Origin: Wyeomyia smithii
Lineage: Eukaryota > Arthropoda > Insecta > Diptera > Culicidae
NCBI RefSeq assembly: GCF_029784165.1
Contig: NC_073696.1
Coordinates: forward strand, 261,684,494 to 261,748,493
Reading direction: 5' to 3'
Length of the DNA stretch: 64,000 nucleotides
Position numbers and translations under genes: made by a program. Under the pieces are notes generated by a model. The model ran no database searches. It had not been told where the DNA came from and worked only from the letters and a program-made list of their open reading frames with translations. Positions 45,316 through 57,485 of the stretch are shown piece by piece. Position 1 is the stretch's first letter. Each line of letters begins with the position of its first letter.

Positions 45316-46891
45316 TTGGCAATAAAAACTAAGTATATAAGAACAGAGGACGGTGAAAATGGGTTCGAAAGGCGTTTAACGAATTAGCCAGTAAAACACC
45401 GTACGACGTTTTTAGATGCGCAGTTGAACTTTCGTTCAAAAATACAAGTCGCTACACTTTTAGCGGCAAAACAGCATAAAACGCGAAGCACGTTACTACA
45501 CCACTGGCTGCTTTTGAGCTACAGTGCGTTTGTACACTATTGGGTATGTTTTTTGTTCTGTTTGGGTGCTTGAACACAGACACAAATACCGTCATAAACA
45601 CATTATATAATGTTTTTATTCTATACTTTCAGACAATGTTATGGCCAGATTCGCTGTAGATAAACAAATCGCCCAAACCGAATTGATTGAAGCTATAAAC
45701 AATTTAAACGAGGCAACGGTGCTTGAAAAATGAACGTAATTGAAATAAATATTTTTTCCATGAATATCAATGTTGACTTTTGTTTGATTGACAATACCTG
45801 ATACTGACTAAATGAAATGAAAGTAATACAGTAGCCAGTTTCACTACTAAAAACTTCTACTTCTATCTCATATAGACAGATTTCACAAAAATCACATAAA
45901 TTTTTGCAATTAGATTTAACAAATGGAAAATAGATTTGTGACACAAAAAAATTATCGTTTTTAGCACTTAAATTTTATGTTTAGGCCAGAATAAAATTTA
46001 TTTTCTCTGGTAAATAGTTGTTATGTGTGTTGTATATAACATGTATGCGTTAGCAACACATTTTTATTAAGTCTGATTCAAATGAGAATCATCATAACAC
46101 AAATAATATTTTGTATATGCCATGCGAATATGCTTTATATGCGTGAATAATATAGCGTGTTATTGCGCTCGTGTGTGAAAACCTGTGGAATATGCTCATC
46201 GACGTAGTATGAAATAGTGTATTATTTATTGCCACAATTTATTACAGTACATGATTTATGTTACATCATATAATATACATTTTAATTCCTTTAACTATGA
46301 AGGTGTTATTCAGATAGGTGAACTCTATTGTATATTATATTCTTACATTTGAGTTGCTCCATTTGGTTAAAAGATTGAAGATTTCGTCTACAGTCCACGC
46401 CACGCGGGTTTCTCAGATTTTAATATGCCTTCAACTTCCATAGCCAAGTTTTATATTGCAGCATACATAAAAAAAGTATGCGATTTGCATATACCTGTTA
46501 TAAACCATACCATAAGAAGTAAAAGGTTTATTATGAAATTTATATGTACATTATTTGAAAAAATGTTCTGAGTATCATATAAAAAGTATGTGATTTAACC
46601 AAATAAATTTTACGTTGATAATTTTATTAGTGTGGGTGAGCTCCTCCCAAGGTTACTAAAATGATGGATCTTTGTACATTGTGCATACCACCCTGACACA
46701 CTTTGACAGTACGGTTATTCTCTGCGTTATGTCGTCGTCCATGTAACGGTAATCGTTGTTTACCTCCTCTCCATTCATTAGTTATTTCACTTCACCCACA
46801 ACTTCGAATTTTGTATACAGCCATTTTTTTAATTTAAAAATACCACTTCTCTGCCTTTCCACTTACGAAAAATTGTTAAATACAACGAAAT

Positions 46892-48299
46892 ATGACAACG
46901 GTCAGTGAAAAAGAAGATCCTTTGAAACGTCGTTTGGTTCCGCGAGGTCTCCAAAAATTAATCGAACAATGTCTGAAGATCTATCCGGATCAAACAAATC
47001 CCCTACAAGTCACCACCGTTTTGAAATTTTGGTTTGTATAGCAGCGATGTTTAAGAATGTGTGATATCTAATTTGATTACTTCCAGGCTGGGTGGTCAGG
47101 ATCCCCTCGATTACATTAGCATGTATCACAATGCCGGCGGCTCGGATCAGAACATTCCACCGCACTGGCACTATATAAGCTTCGGGCTTTCGGATTTGCA
47201 TGGAGATGGAAGAGTTCATCGAGACACTATTGGAGGATTAGAGCCACGATCTGGGATGGGTTTCGAGCTCACGTTTAGACTGGTCAAATCCTCCGATGAT
47301 CCAAACGAGAGACCACCGACTTGGCCGGCGAATTTGTTGCAGTCGCTAGCGAAATACGTTTTTCAATCCGGTAATCGACTGTGCGCAGGAGATAACATTC
47401 CTTGGCGTAGATCACTCGATGGCAAAACGTCACAAATTCAACATATGCTTATCGCGGAGGATTGTCAAATGTCCCGCACAGAAACCCCTTTCGGATGGGT
47501 TGATTTCTTACAGATAGTAGGGGTAACAAACGAAGAACTTGAGCAAGCCTCTCGATGGAATGGTAATGGTATTTTGAACTTGCTTCAAAAAGATCCTACC
47601 ACTGGAGGTCCATGGTTGATCACAGACATGGCCCGATCCAAAAGTGTGTTCGAATTATTCCCTGAAACTCTCCGACAGTTGGATATTGATCTCGAACGAG
47701 AAGGCTCTGATCTTGCCGGTGTCAATGCTGATTTCACCTTCAAGGAGTTACCTAGAATGACAAATATCAAAAAAGAAATTGTTGACCCAGAAGAGGAAAT
47801 CACCCGAAGCATTTCCTCCTGTAACATTGAGATCAAAAAAGAATTTAACGATGGTCTTGAACACTCCGGGTCATCTGATATGGTGAATCCATTTCATCAT
47901 TCGCAGATACCTTCAAGAATTTCACCCCTGAACGGAATAGAGCTTACGCTGGCACCATATGCCGCCAAATTTCTTGTTCTTGCCATCAAGGATCGAATAC
48001 GCCACGGTCGACATTTTACCTTCAAGGCGCAGAATATGGCCGTTACATTTGTCGCCGAATCGGTGACAGGTTCATTCGTTAACCGAGAAACACCGTACGG
48101 AGTGTTAGGTTACTGGGTACAGATACTTATACCGAATGCGCTAATCGATAAGATGCTAGATACGTTCAGTGACTTGAACAAAAGCTCAGACAACCTGCAA
48201 ATACCGCTGACGTATGAATGGCCAGAGTATAACTTGAAGTTTATCATCGATAATCCACCGCCGGAGTTGCTTAATCAGCAAGGACCGATTTTAGCGTGA
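46892..48299 (+). CDS. Su(fu): Suppressor of fused, Hedgehog pathway regulator
   Basis: Su(fu) binds the Gli/Ci transcription factor and holds it inactive in the cytoplasm, so it restrains Hedgehog signalling. Exon 1 is 46892-47031 (MTTVSEKEDPLKRRLVPRGL start) and ends TTTTG|GTTTG. Exon 2 is 47087-48299 after TTCCAG. The split TGG codon gives VLKFW-LGGQDPLDYISMYH, matching the conserved start of the SUFU domain. The product is 450 residues. The N-terminal domain includes PPHWHYISFGLSDLHGDGRV and GMGFELTFRL. A charged, Ser-rich linker with two KKE sites (about residues 272-300) follows, as expected between the two lobes. The C-terminal domain ends EYNLKFIIDNPPPEL. A polyadenylation signal lies at 48782. 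No defects are seen. Confidence 0.96.
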
Positions 48300-51258
48300 G
48301 CACGCTTGCTGTATCGCATAGACTGATAGACTGCTTCCATTTTAATGTTAGACGTAACTATTAACTCACATTTTTATTAAGCCGAAAAAATCACGAACTT
48401 ACTGCGAATCTTTCTAACCAGGCCGGCAAGTTTTTCTAATCAATTTACTAAGACAAAACTGCGCTTCCAAATATATTTTTGAAAAAGTCTGATTATGGCT
48501 TTGAAAATTGTTTATCTATAGCAAATTTAAGCAAAGCAACAATCAAGTAAAAACATTAGTATAGTTTTTTCGCCAATTGGCTGGTAGAAAATGCTATTTT
48601 AACGTATTTCAGAATACTCAAAGTGAAGGTTTCGATAATCATGCCATCCTGAATAACGACACAGCTCTTAGACTAGCAATAGTTGGTTTTTATCTACTAA
48701 CTTTCTCATATTCTTTAGTATTAGGTATACATATTATTTTTTACGCATTATTTAATTCCATATGTGCCTCATGCAAATGCGAATAAATACTTTTTACATA
48801 AATATGTACTGTAATTTATCTCTCTGACAATCATCTTAATGTATGGGGTGGCGCCCGATACAAATTAGGGCTGAAAATTTTATATATATAAATATTTTAA
48901 AAGAAGCTAAAAACACTGAATTACGATAACCGAAAACTCCTGGTAATACGTCGAATCAATCGTTCTTGATGCATCACTATAAAATATGCCCTTGTGAGCT
49001 GATAGAATTATTGCAAGTCCACGGTGTAAGAAATCTTGAAAGGATGTGGGAATTCCCGATCGTCTTACGGGTGCTATTTGTTTAAATCTTTCCATACTAT
49101 ACGAATATATAGAATGTTATATTTAACAATATTCATATACTAATTTCTTCCAAGTTCCAATTATTATAACTATTCACGTAAAACGATCGTTCTTTGCTGC
49201 CAACCATGGAAGATATTACACAAAGCATTCCGCGGTTCAGATACCACAAAATAATTAAAATGAACAGACATGAATAAGAGCTCAAAAGTTGGAAAATCAG
49301 CTTCATGGAAACAGAATTATTATTACAAAATATTTAACCGTAAAAAGGAAAAGTTTCTCTCGTGAATCCATTGCCCCTCGGTCGTCAGACCAGCAGCATG
49401 CGGGTGAAAAGTTTACCATTATCATTCTGAACCAGACCAACACACTCGGGGGATGTACCGACCGTTTCAATAAAGGTGCAGAAATCTCTCCTGCCGATAA
49501 AGTAAAGGAAAATCCAATAAAAAATCAAAAACACGCGCGCCGCCCTCCTCATAGACCACCGCAGCGCAGCATTAGCGATGCGGCAAGGCGAATAACGGCT
49601 ATATAAAACTCGCACATTATCAAGAGATGAAATATTCCACGGATTTGTGAAAAACAAAAACAAGTGAAAAAACAGCAGATCAAAAGCATTCCAGCGGCCG
49701 TCTCCATCCCTTGCATTTGGGCAGTCGAATTACACATCCAATAAAACATCATACGGCATTATTGTACGGTGTACAAGGCTAATGCCTTTGGTGGACGGCG
49801 TTTCGATGGACGACGGAAAATAGCTATTTTTTCATTATTATTGTTGGGCAAGTTGTTGTCTAAAATGTAGTAGTCCTTCACTAGTCGCTGATTGTTGTAC
49901 AAAAATATATTCGCAATGAAGATACAAAAACAAAAAATGAGAGTTTCTAGCATTATAATGAAAATTTACGATTATTACCATTGATTGTTGCAATTTTTGC
50001 ATTTTGGCCATTTGTGTCAGAATTCATTTCAACAGCTTTGGTAATTTTTGTATCTTTTGTGCGTATTTTACTCATTGTATTTTTTGGAAAGTAAGAATCT
50101 TCGTAGTTCTATAATTCGATATTTGGCATTTTCAATAATTTTAGAATTTCTCAACATTTGAACATTTTTAGTTTTTTTATTTTTCCTAGCTTTGCTAGTT
50201 TTTTCAAACTGTTGTTGTGAGATCAATTCGGGATCATTTCATTTTCTGACCTTCTGAAGCCTTTTCATCGGTATTATGAGCCAATTTGGCATTTTAATTT
50301 TTTGATTAGACATGTGATATTTTTTATTGATCTTTTCAGAGCTGAAAAAGCATTTTTTCGTCCTGATGACGTTTTGCTATACAGACGCACTGTGGGGCAG
50401 AACCTAGAAAAGTCGCGACAAAACTCAAAAAAATGAAATTGAGTTTTCATGCCTCATTTCATTTTCTACTTGCAGTAGACATGTTATCGACTGGAAATCA
50501 TGATAATTTACTTTGAAAAATAATTTTGAAAATGTGCTATAATATTGTGAAAGTGAGGATTCACAAGGCTTGTAAAATAGAAGAAAAAAATTTTCACAGA
50601 TATTTTCCAGTAGGGCATGCAAATACTTAGAAATTAATTATCTAACTCATATGATCCTCATAAAATAAAGTATAAACTAAAAGGTTATGTGATATTAAGA
50701 CAGTTTTGTTGAAAATAGGTTCGAAGGAGGCATAGTATGTAAAATAAGTTTTTTTTTTTGTAATTTTTCCTCATTTTCGGCAATATGAGAAACATAAAGT
50801 TCTACGTTGTTCTGCTATGACTCTATTGTACTTAAATACAAGGTATTGGCTAGTAATACAGACGGCACCGGTAACGACAATGAACAACAGCAGAAGCTAT
50901 GTGCAGCTATGCAGTTTCACTTGCTGCCGTATCCAAGACAAGAATGAAATTGAATTGTTTTGAGGTTGTCTTTTGTATCAAGTTGCCCTGAGATAACTTA
51001 ATTTAGGCAGTGGCTACGAAGAGGTTATAGCCGAGGGCCAATAGTGCATTCCCGGTTAACAAGGTTTAATACGAACAATTTTCTGCAGTTTGTGGTAGCG
51101 TACATAATTTTAAAACTGATTGCTGCAAATAGTAAAACTTGAGCGAAAAACTGTGTGGTTCAGGCTCACTGGCTCGAACATTCTTCAAATAAATGTTAAA
51201 AAAACATTCATTAAACTTTGAGACTTAGCTAAAGTCAAAAGAGGTTAATAATGTATGT
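48300..51258. other. 3' flank of Su(fu) and AT-rich intergenic DNA
   Basis: AATAAA at 48782-48787 may end the Su(fu) transcript, which would place the small ORF at 48577 in its 3' UTR. Apart from the block at 49590-49980, no gene-like signal was seen. Confidence 0.45.
49759..49953 (-). CDS. Possible small secreted peptide, unknown
   Basis: An ATG-initiated 64-codon ORF begins MLETLIFCFCIFIANIFLYN, which has the form of a signal peptide. It continues with a polar, Asn-rich part (NNLPNNNNEK) and a basic segment IFRRPSKRRPPK with dibasic sites. A short secreted or neuropeptide-like precursor would look like this, and so would a chance ORF. It has no recognised relatives and no visible introns. 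Confidence 0.25.
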   Translation of the reverse strand: MLETLIFCFCIFIANIFLYNNQRLVKDYYILDNNLPNNNNEKIAIFRRPSKRRPPKALALYTVQ

Positions 51259-51598
51259 CAATGCCATAGCAATGGGCGATCTTTGAAAAAAAAAATCGAT
51301 TCTCCTGCATCGATTAATCAAAATAAATAGATTCGATTCATTAGAAAATCGAGGCTGGAAAATCGATTCAACAAAAAATCGATTTTTGTTCGGTATAAGC
51401 TTTTTACGACCTTTTTTGGTTATGTTTATGGAGATTTTGTTTTGTTTGCGTTTTCTGGTGTATCAATCATGTTCAACGAGTTTTCGTTCACAACATCTAC
51501 TAACGATACGGCTTTTTTAGTTTATTGCCATCTTCTTTTACCGCGTGTACTCTTTTGGCGGTTTTTTTCTTCTAAGAGTTTTCGTTGTCGCTCATCCC

Positions 51599-51742
51599 AT
51601 AGACCATTTCACGAGACGTTTGTAAACTTGATTCATGAACGAAATTTTGACAGAAAGTTTGGAACCGCTGACATAATGCACGTGAAAGCATCATCAACGT
51701 CAGCAGGATCCGTGACACCTGTGAGTTCGTGAAATGGTCTAT
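51599..51742. mobile_element. Small MITE with ATAGACCATTTCACGA ends (outer copy)
   Basis: ATAGACCATTTCACGA at 51599 is inverted at 51727-51742. The same element is at 53174-53317 in the inner copy, so it was present before the two copies separated. Confidence 0.75.
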
Positions 51743-51780
51743 TGTTTCGGATGCACTAAGAGCAATCCAAACCTGTATAA

Positions 51781-52106
51781 TTGGGTTGTTTAGCTATTCA
51801 CGGATTTCCGATTTTTATATATCATCCAGAAGAGTGTAACTTTCTAAGTAAAACGTGATTTTTCAAAACTTTATATCATTTTCCTTCGGTTTTTAAGGAA
51901 AAAAAACAAAAGCTCTAAATCGCTACAATGACAGTTGGTAGTTGGGCGATCTGTCATTGTAGCGGTTTCGAGCAAATTTCAAGCAGTTTCAAATCGTGAT
52001 TTAAAAAGCGAAGGACAATGATATATTTTTTTTTTAAATCACGTTTTACTTAGAAAATTCAGATCTTTCAGATGATAGAAAAAACTGATATAGCTGAACA
52101 ACCCAA
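51781..52106. mobile_element. Palindromic MITE with TTGGGTTGTTTAGC ends (outer copy)
   Basis: TTGGGTTGTTTAGCTAT at 51781 pairs with ATAGCTGAACAACCCAA ending at 52106. Inner stretches also pair (AAAACGTGATTT with AAATCACGTTTT, CGCTACAATGACAG with CTGTCATTGTAGCG), so most of the 326 bases can fold. The same element is at 53356-53679 in the inner copy. Confidence 0.78.
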
Positions 52107-54504
52107 TTCATAAAAAAATCGGAACATCCGCAGCACAAACTCAAATAAACAAAAATGGCGAGCGCGACACCATGCAGAACAGAATGCAGCACGGCATATG
52201 CACGAACATTTAATTCATCTTTTGCAATATTTGAGTTAACGAGTACCCCGCTACTCATAGTTGAAAAATAAGCGCATATGCCTTTTCTACCGAAATCAAA
52301 AAATTGGTGCTTGATAGTAAACACCCACAACGATAGTAAACAACGTCCCTACGGAAGCCAATTTTCAAAAATTACACTTGCAGAGGTAGCAAATATGAAA
52401 TAATGTTGGCCAATATCCAAAATGGTAAATTCAATATCCAATGCAATGCAAAATTTCAGCTCAATCGGAATTTAGGAGTATTTGGTCTAAATTTCACTTT
52501 CTCGACTTCTGAATAAAAGCACAGTTTGTAATAGTTTTTGTTTGTGCCAAATGTCTTATGCCTTGTTCACACTATAGCAGATATCACGTGATATCGCGTA
52601 TCTTGAAACATACATAAATCTAGTTTTCACGAAAAAATTGGAGTATGGGATTTGAAATCAAGATGAGCAATATTACATCATGTGAACGGGTTATTAGAAA
52701 TGCATAAAACGTCGAGGTCGGGTGTTATCCAAAAAATCGAAATTTTGCTAACTGTGAACATTGAACACTACTTCTAAATGGAACTGTCAAAGTCCATTGC
52801 CACCCCAATCTACACCAATCAGTTAGTAATGATTGTATACAATTAGCAATGGGCGATCTCTGAAAAAAAATCGATTCCCCTGCATCGATTAATCAAAATA
52901 AATAAAATCGATTCATAAGAAAATCGAGGCTGGAAAATCGATTCAACAAAAAATCGATTTTTGTTCGGTATAAGCTTTTTACGATCTTTTTTGGTTTTAT
53001 TTATGGAGATTTTGTTTTGTTTGCGTTTTCTGGTGTATCAATCATGTTCAACAAGTTTTCGTTCACAACATCTACTAACGATACGGCTTTTTTAGTTTAT
53101 TGTCATCTTCTTTTACCGCGTGTACTCTTTTGGCGGTTTTTTTCTTCTAAGAGTTTTCGTTGTCGCTCATCCCATAGACCATTTCACGAGACGTTTGTGA
53201 ACTTGATTCATGAACGAAATTTTGACAGAAAGTTTGGAACCGCTGACATAATACACGTGAAAGCATCATCAACGTCAGCAGGATCCGAGACTCCTGTGAG
53301 TTCGTGAAATGGTCTATTGTTTCGGATGCACTAAGGGCAATCCAAACCTGTATAATTGGGTTGTTTAGCTATTCACGGATTTTCGATTTTTATTTATCAT
53401 CCAAAAGAGTGTAACTTTCTAAGTAAAACGTGATTTTTCAAAACATTATATCATTTTCCTTCGGTTTTTATGAAAAAAAACAAAAGCTCTGAATCGCTAC
53501 AATGACAGTTGGTAGTTGGGCGATCTGTCATTGTAGCGGTTTCGAGCAAATTTCAAGCAGTTTCAAATCGTGATTTAAAAAGCGAAGGACAATGATATAA
53601 TTTTTTTTAAATCACGTTTTACTTAGAAAATTCAGATCTTTCAGATGATAGAAAAAACTGATATAGCTGAACAACCCAATTCATAAAAAAATCGGAATAT
53701 CCGCAGCACAAACTCAAATAAACAAAAATGGCGAACGCGACACCATGCAGAACAGAATGCAGCACGGCATATGCACGAACATTTAATTCAACTTTTGCAA
53801 TATTTGAGTTAACGAGTACCCCGCTACTCATAGTTGAAAAATAAGCGCATATGCCTTTTCTACCGAAATCAAAAAATTGGTGCTTGATAGTAAACACCCG
53901 CAACGATAGTAAACAACGTCCCTACGGAAGCCAATTTTCAAAAAGTGCACTTGCAGAGGTAGCAAATATGAAATAATGTTGGCTAATATCCAAAATGGTA
54001 AATTCAATATCCAATGCAATGCAAAATTTCAGCTCAATCGGAATTTAGGAGTATTTGGTCTAAATTTTACTTTCTCGACTTCTGAATAAAAGCACAGTTT
54101 GAAATAGTTTTTTTTGTGCCAAATGTCTTATGCCTTGTTCACACTATAGCAGATATCATGTGATATCGCGTATCTTGAAACATACATACATCTAGTTTTC
54201 ACGGAAAATTTGGAGTATGGGATTTGAAATCAAGATGAGCAATATTACATCACGTGAACGGGTTATTAGAAATACATAAAACGTCGAGGTCGGGTGTTAT
54301 CCGAAAAATCGAAATTTTGCTAACTGTGAACATTGAACACTACTTCTAAATAAAACTGTCAAAGTCCATTGCCACCCCAATCTACACCAATCAGTTAGTA
54401 ATGATTGTAGACAATATATGTCAAACTTTCGAGGCGGTCTTGTGGTCGGTAATTTATATTCAGTTCGAGGTGCAAACTTATTTCGTCGTTCTTTTCACCC
54501 TCGC

Positions 54505-55062
54505 TGGGGATGGGCGAACGGCTCGGCCGTTCATATGAACCGATTCTTAGAAAAGAGCGAAAGAACGAACAGCTCACGAAAAAGAACCACGGTTCTTTGG
54601 GCGCAGCAGAACTTTTTGGTTCGCGTGAACCCGAAGTTTACCGAGACAACACGAACTGTCAACGCTCGTGAATCATTGTGAACCATGAGCAGCGTTGCCA
54701 GGTCATTTTTTCAAAAATCTGGATAAGGTAAAAAAAAAATCTGGAAAAAATCTGGAAGTCATTTCTTGGGGTGAAAGGTAAGTTCTTCGGATAAAAGTCT
54801 TGGGGTACGTAAAATTTGTGGTGACGAAATTGCAAAATTTCGCGCCAAATTTGAAGTTATGACCTTTTTGCGGAACAGAGAAAATAAAATCTGGATAAAA
54901 TCTGGATCATTCATGAAAAATCTGGATAATTGGACATCAAATCTGTCTACCTGGATACATGTTCAAAAATCTGGATAATCCAGCTAAATCTGGATACCTG
55001 GCACGCTGACCATGAGTCAGTTCAGAGCCGCTCTTGCAAAAGAGCCGTTTCACCCATCCCTA
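54505..55062. mobile_element. hAT-type element with GGGATGGGCGAACGGCT ends (inner copy)
   Basis: The left end GGGGATGGGCGAACGGCTC and the right end, inverse TAGGGATGGGTGAAACGGCT, are terminal inverted repeats typical of hAT MITEs. In the outer copy the same element (56016-56130) starts TAGGGATGGGCGAACGGCT and is shortened to 115 bases by an internal deletion. The flanks (tcctcgc / atccttga) match only in part, so the duplication has decayed. Confidence 0.75.
54690..55008. mobile_element. hAT-type MITE with CAGCGTTGCCAGGT ends, fourth nesting level
   Basis: The ends are CAGCGTTGCCAGGT and the inverse of ACCTGGCACGCTG. The flanks accatgag at 54682-54689 and 55009-55016 are a perfect 8-base duplication. 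The outer copy reads ACCATGAGTCAG without interruption at 56078, a true empty site. AATCTGGATAA words repeat inside. It is 319 bases long and inserted last. Confidence 0.93.
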
Positions 55063-56999
55063 ATCCTTGATATATTTCACAACGCATGCGTATTAGCCAA
55101 ATTTCATACGGGTTTGTCTATTGATGTCGCGTTTACAAAGGCAAAAAAATGGTTACTGCGTTAAAAATACTGGAGGGATTTAATTTGGCTGCGGATTGTT
55201 CTTTTTCAGCTCGACGACAAGGTTATCCAGCTTCCCTGACCTACAGAAAACGTCAAAATGGGCAGCGTGCCCTATCCGCCCTTACCGTTCGTGGAAAGCT
55301 GGATATTCTGGAACCTTGTGGGGGTGGTGACATACTCATGAAAAAAGTTGTCATGGACGTAGACAATTGTTTGAACCAGCAAAAACATTTGAAATGCGTT
55401 TTCCTCGGTTTCATGTCTATTGAACTTTAGCCCATTCTTCAACTATGGTCATCCCGGTAAAAAATTGACACATTTTTCAGATCAGTGTCCGAGTTCCGAG
55501 CACACACTTCTTCGGAGAAGAAAAAAATTTTGTATACTATCAATGAAGAAATTTTCTTCTCTTCAAAAAAAGTGTTCTCGGAATTCGGCCGCAGATTACG
55601 TTAGCAACAATAAATGCAATCACTATTGTCTTCAATCCGTTTTGCACACATTTATTTTTCAGGCGAAAAAAAAACGATCTTGCCATCCAAAGGATCGATT
55701 CAGTAGAAGATCGCGCGCAGAGAAATCGATTCAAAAAATCGATGAATCGGCCCGAAAAGATCGATTTTGCAAAAATCGGATCGATTTTGCCCATTGCTAT
55801 ATACAATTCGGTTTATTCGCGTTGAAAGAGATTTCGAAGGCTGTTCGCACCTACGTGAACTCTCGTATGTAATTGTCAAAATGTGCGTGCAAAAATACGT
55901 ACAAAAGCAAAAATATTTCCGCCAATATATGTCAAACTTTCGAGGCGGTCTTGTGGTCGGTAATTTATATTCAGTTCGAGGTGCAAACTTATCTCGTCGT
56001 TCTTTTCATCCTCGCTAGGGATGGGCGAACGGCTACCGAGACAACACGAACTGTCAACGCTCGTGAATCATTGTGAACCATGAGTCAGTTCAGAGCCGCT
56101 CTTGCAAAAGAGCCGTTTCACCCACCCCTAATCCTTGATATATTTCACAACGCATGCGTATTAGCCAAATTTCATACGGGTTTGTCTATTGATGTCGCGT
56201 TTACAAAGGCAAAAAAATGGTTACTGCGTTAAAAATACTGGAGGGACTTCATTTGGCTGCGGATTGTTCTTTTTCAGCTCGACGACAAAGTTATCCAGCT
56301 TCCCTGACCTACAGAAAACGTCAAAATGGGCAGCGTGCCCTATCCGCCATTACCGTTCGTGGAAAGCTGGATATTCTGGAACCTTGTGGGGGTGGTGACA
56401 TACTCATGAAAAAAGTTGTCATGGACGTAGACAATTGTTTGAACCAGCAAAAACATTTGAAATGCGTTTTCCTCGGTTTCATGTCTATTGAACTTTAGCC
56501 CATTCTTCAACTATGGTCATCCCGGTAAAAAATTGACACATTTTTCAGATCAGTGTCCGAGTTCCGAGCACACACTTCTTCGGAGAAGAAAAAAATTTTG
56601 TATACTATCAATGAAGAAACTTTCTTCTCTTCAAGAAAAAGTGTTCTCGGAATTCGGCCGCAGATTACGTTAGCAACAATAAATGCAATCACTATTGTCT
56701 TCAATCCGTTTTGCACACATTTATTTTTCAGGCGAAAAAAAAACGATCTTGCCATCCAAAGGATCGATTCAGTAGAAGATCGCGCGCAGAGAAATCGATT
56801 CAAAAAATCGATGAATCGGCCCGAAAAGATCGATTTTGCGAAAATCGGATCGATTTTGCCCATTGCTACAATGCCATTTATTGACAACTGAACATTTTTT
56901 TTTTCAACATGGCTAATTTTTTCATTTAATTTCGAATGATTTACTGTGATATTTAAAATCAACATGACGTGATTTATTTGCAACAATATATGATAATTT

Positions 57000-57135
57000 T
57001 AATCGCTATACTGCTAGCCACACACGCTTTATAGCTAGCCACGCACACTGTAGATATGCACACAGACGCTATATAGCAAGCCACGCACGCTATATAGAAA
57101 GCCACACACGCTGTAGACATGCACAGGCACGTGGA
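57000..57135. repeat. Minisatellite, GCTATATAGCAAGCCACGCAC units, block 1
   Basis: Imperfect units of GCCACRCACGCTRTATAG and GACATGCACACRSACGCT repeat here and again at 57810-58030. Confidence 0.8.
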
Positions 57136-57219
57136 CAGTCCCGCGTAGAAAAACATCCCGCGAAATGTCCCGCGTTCATCTAAAGTGTACTCTAAGTGTG
57201 TCTCGCGGTTTAAAAAAAT

Positions 57220-57485
57220 TGAACCACCAAATATTACATATTTTCACTGGAACGGTTGTCGGTATCGATTTTTGTTAATGCCAAATGTCTCAAAAATGCA
57301 TGAAATCTGGTGTTATCCCGATGAAACGACTTCCTGGGAGTTTTCAGCCAAAAATTTCCGAAAAAAAATTAAAATAAAATTTAGAAAGTCGATTTTTTTG
57401 ATTTTTTTTAAACAACACGTTTCATACATTTTTAAATCATTTGCCATTAAAAAGTTCGATACCGACAACCGTCCCAGTTCCAGTT
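57220..57485. mobile_element. Probable MITE with GGAACGGTTGTCGGTATCGA arms
   Basis: ACTGGAACGGTTGTCGGTAT at 57247 is inverted at about 57450-57483 (CGATACCGACAACCGTCCCA). It lies between the two minisatellite blocks. Confidence 0.65.

Larger units (their letters stand above)
41300..46880. other. 5.6 kb without a convincing gene
   Basis: The first few hundred bases are the upstream region of ATP synthase beta. The rest is AT-rich, with the separate items at 42255-42435, 43140-43310, 44430-44560 and 45148-45315. ORFs here are short and read like random AT-rich sequence. Confidence 0.5.
52844..55799. mobile_element. hAT-like element, inner copy, nested in its own relative
   Basis: It starts TAGCAATGGGCGATCTCTGA and ends GATTTTGCCCATTGCTA. 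The flanks tatacaat at 52836-52843 and 55800-55807 form a perfect 8-base target duplication, inside the outer copy. The left part (52844-54410) matches 51267-52835 almost base for base. The right part (54411-55799) matches 55924-56868. The inner copy lacks about 120 bases that the outer copy has at 55808-55923, joined at a CAA microhomology. It carries an extra insertion at 54690-55008. Confidence 0.92.
51267..56868. mobile_element. hAT-like element, outer copy, containing a second copy of itself
   Basis: The ends are TAGCAATGGGCGATCTTTGA and the inverse of GATTTTGCCCATTGCTA. The flanks are caatgcca at 51259-51266 and again at 56869-56876, a perfect 8-base duplication. Eight-base duplications and TAG..CTA ends point to the hAT superfamily. 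Without the inner copy and its duplicated target it is about 2.6 kb. The ends contain many GATCGATTTT-type words in both orientations, which may be transposase-binding subterminal sites. The 96-codon ORF at 51442 recurs as 53017 in the inner copy, but the two copies are near identical repeats, so this does not show coding. No transposase was recognised. Confidence 0.9.

Noticed and set aside
48577..48786. 69-codon ORF downstream of Su(fu)
   Set aside because: It lies between the Su(fu) stop and a polyadenylation signal, starts at a non-ATG codon, and has no family features, so it is probably 3' UTR.
51442..51732. 96-codon ORF conserved in both copies of the hAT-like element (also 53017-53307)
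   Set aside because: The two copies are near identical over their whole length, coding or not, and the ORF runs into a nested MITE. Conservation is explained by copying and no family is recognisable.
51267..54410. Simple tandem duplication of 1.57 kb
   Set aside because: The second copy starts at a terminal inverted repeat, is flanked by an 8-base duplication that recurs at 55800, and its partner right half is also duplicated, so nested transposition explains it better.
55149..56498. 93-codon ORF repeated at 55149 and 56217
   Set aside because: Same reason: it is duplicated because the element is duplicated, and the protein has no recognisable features.
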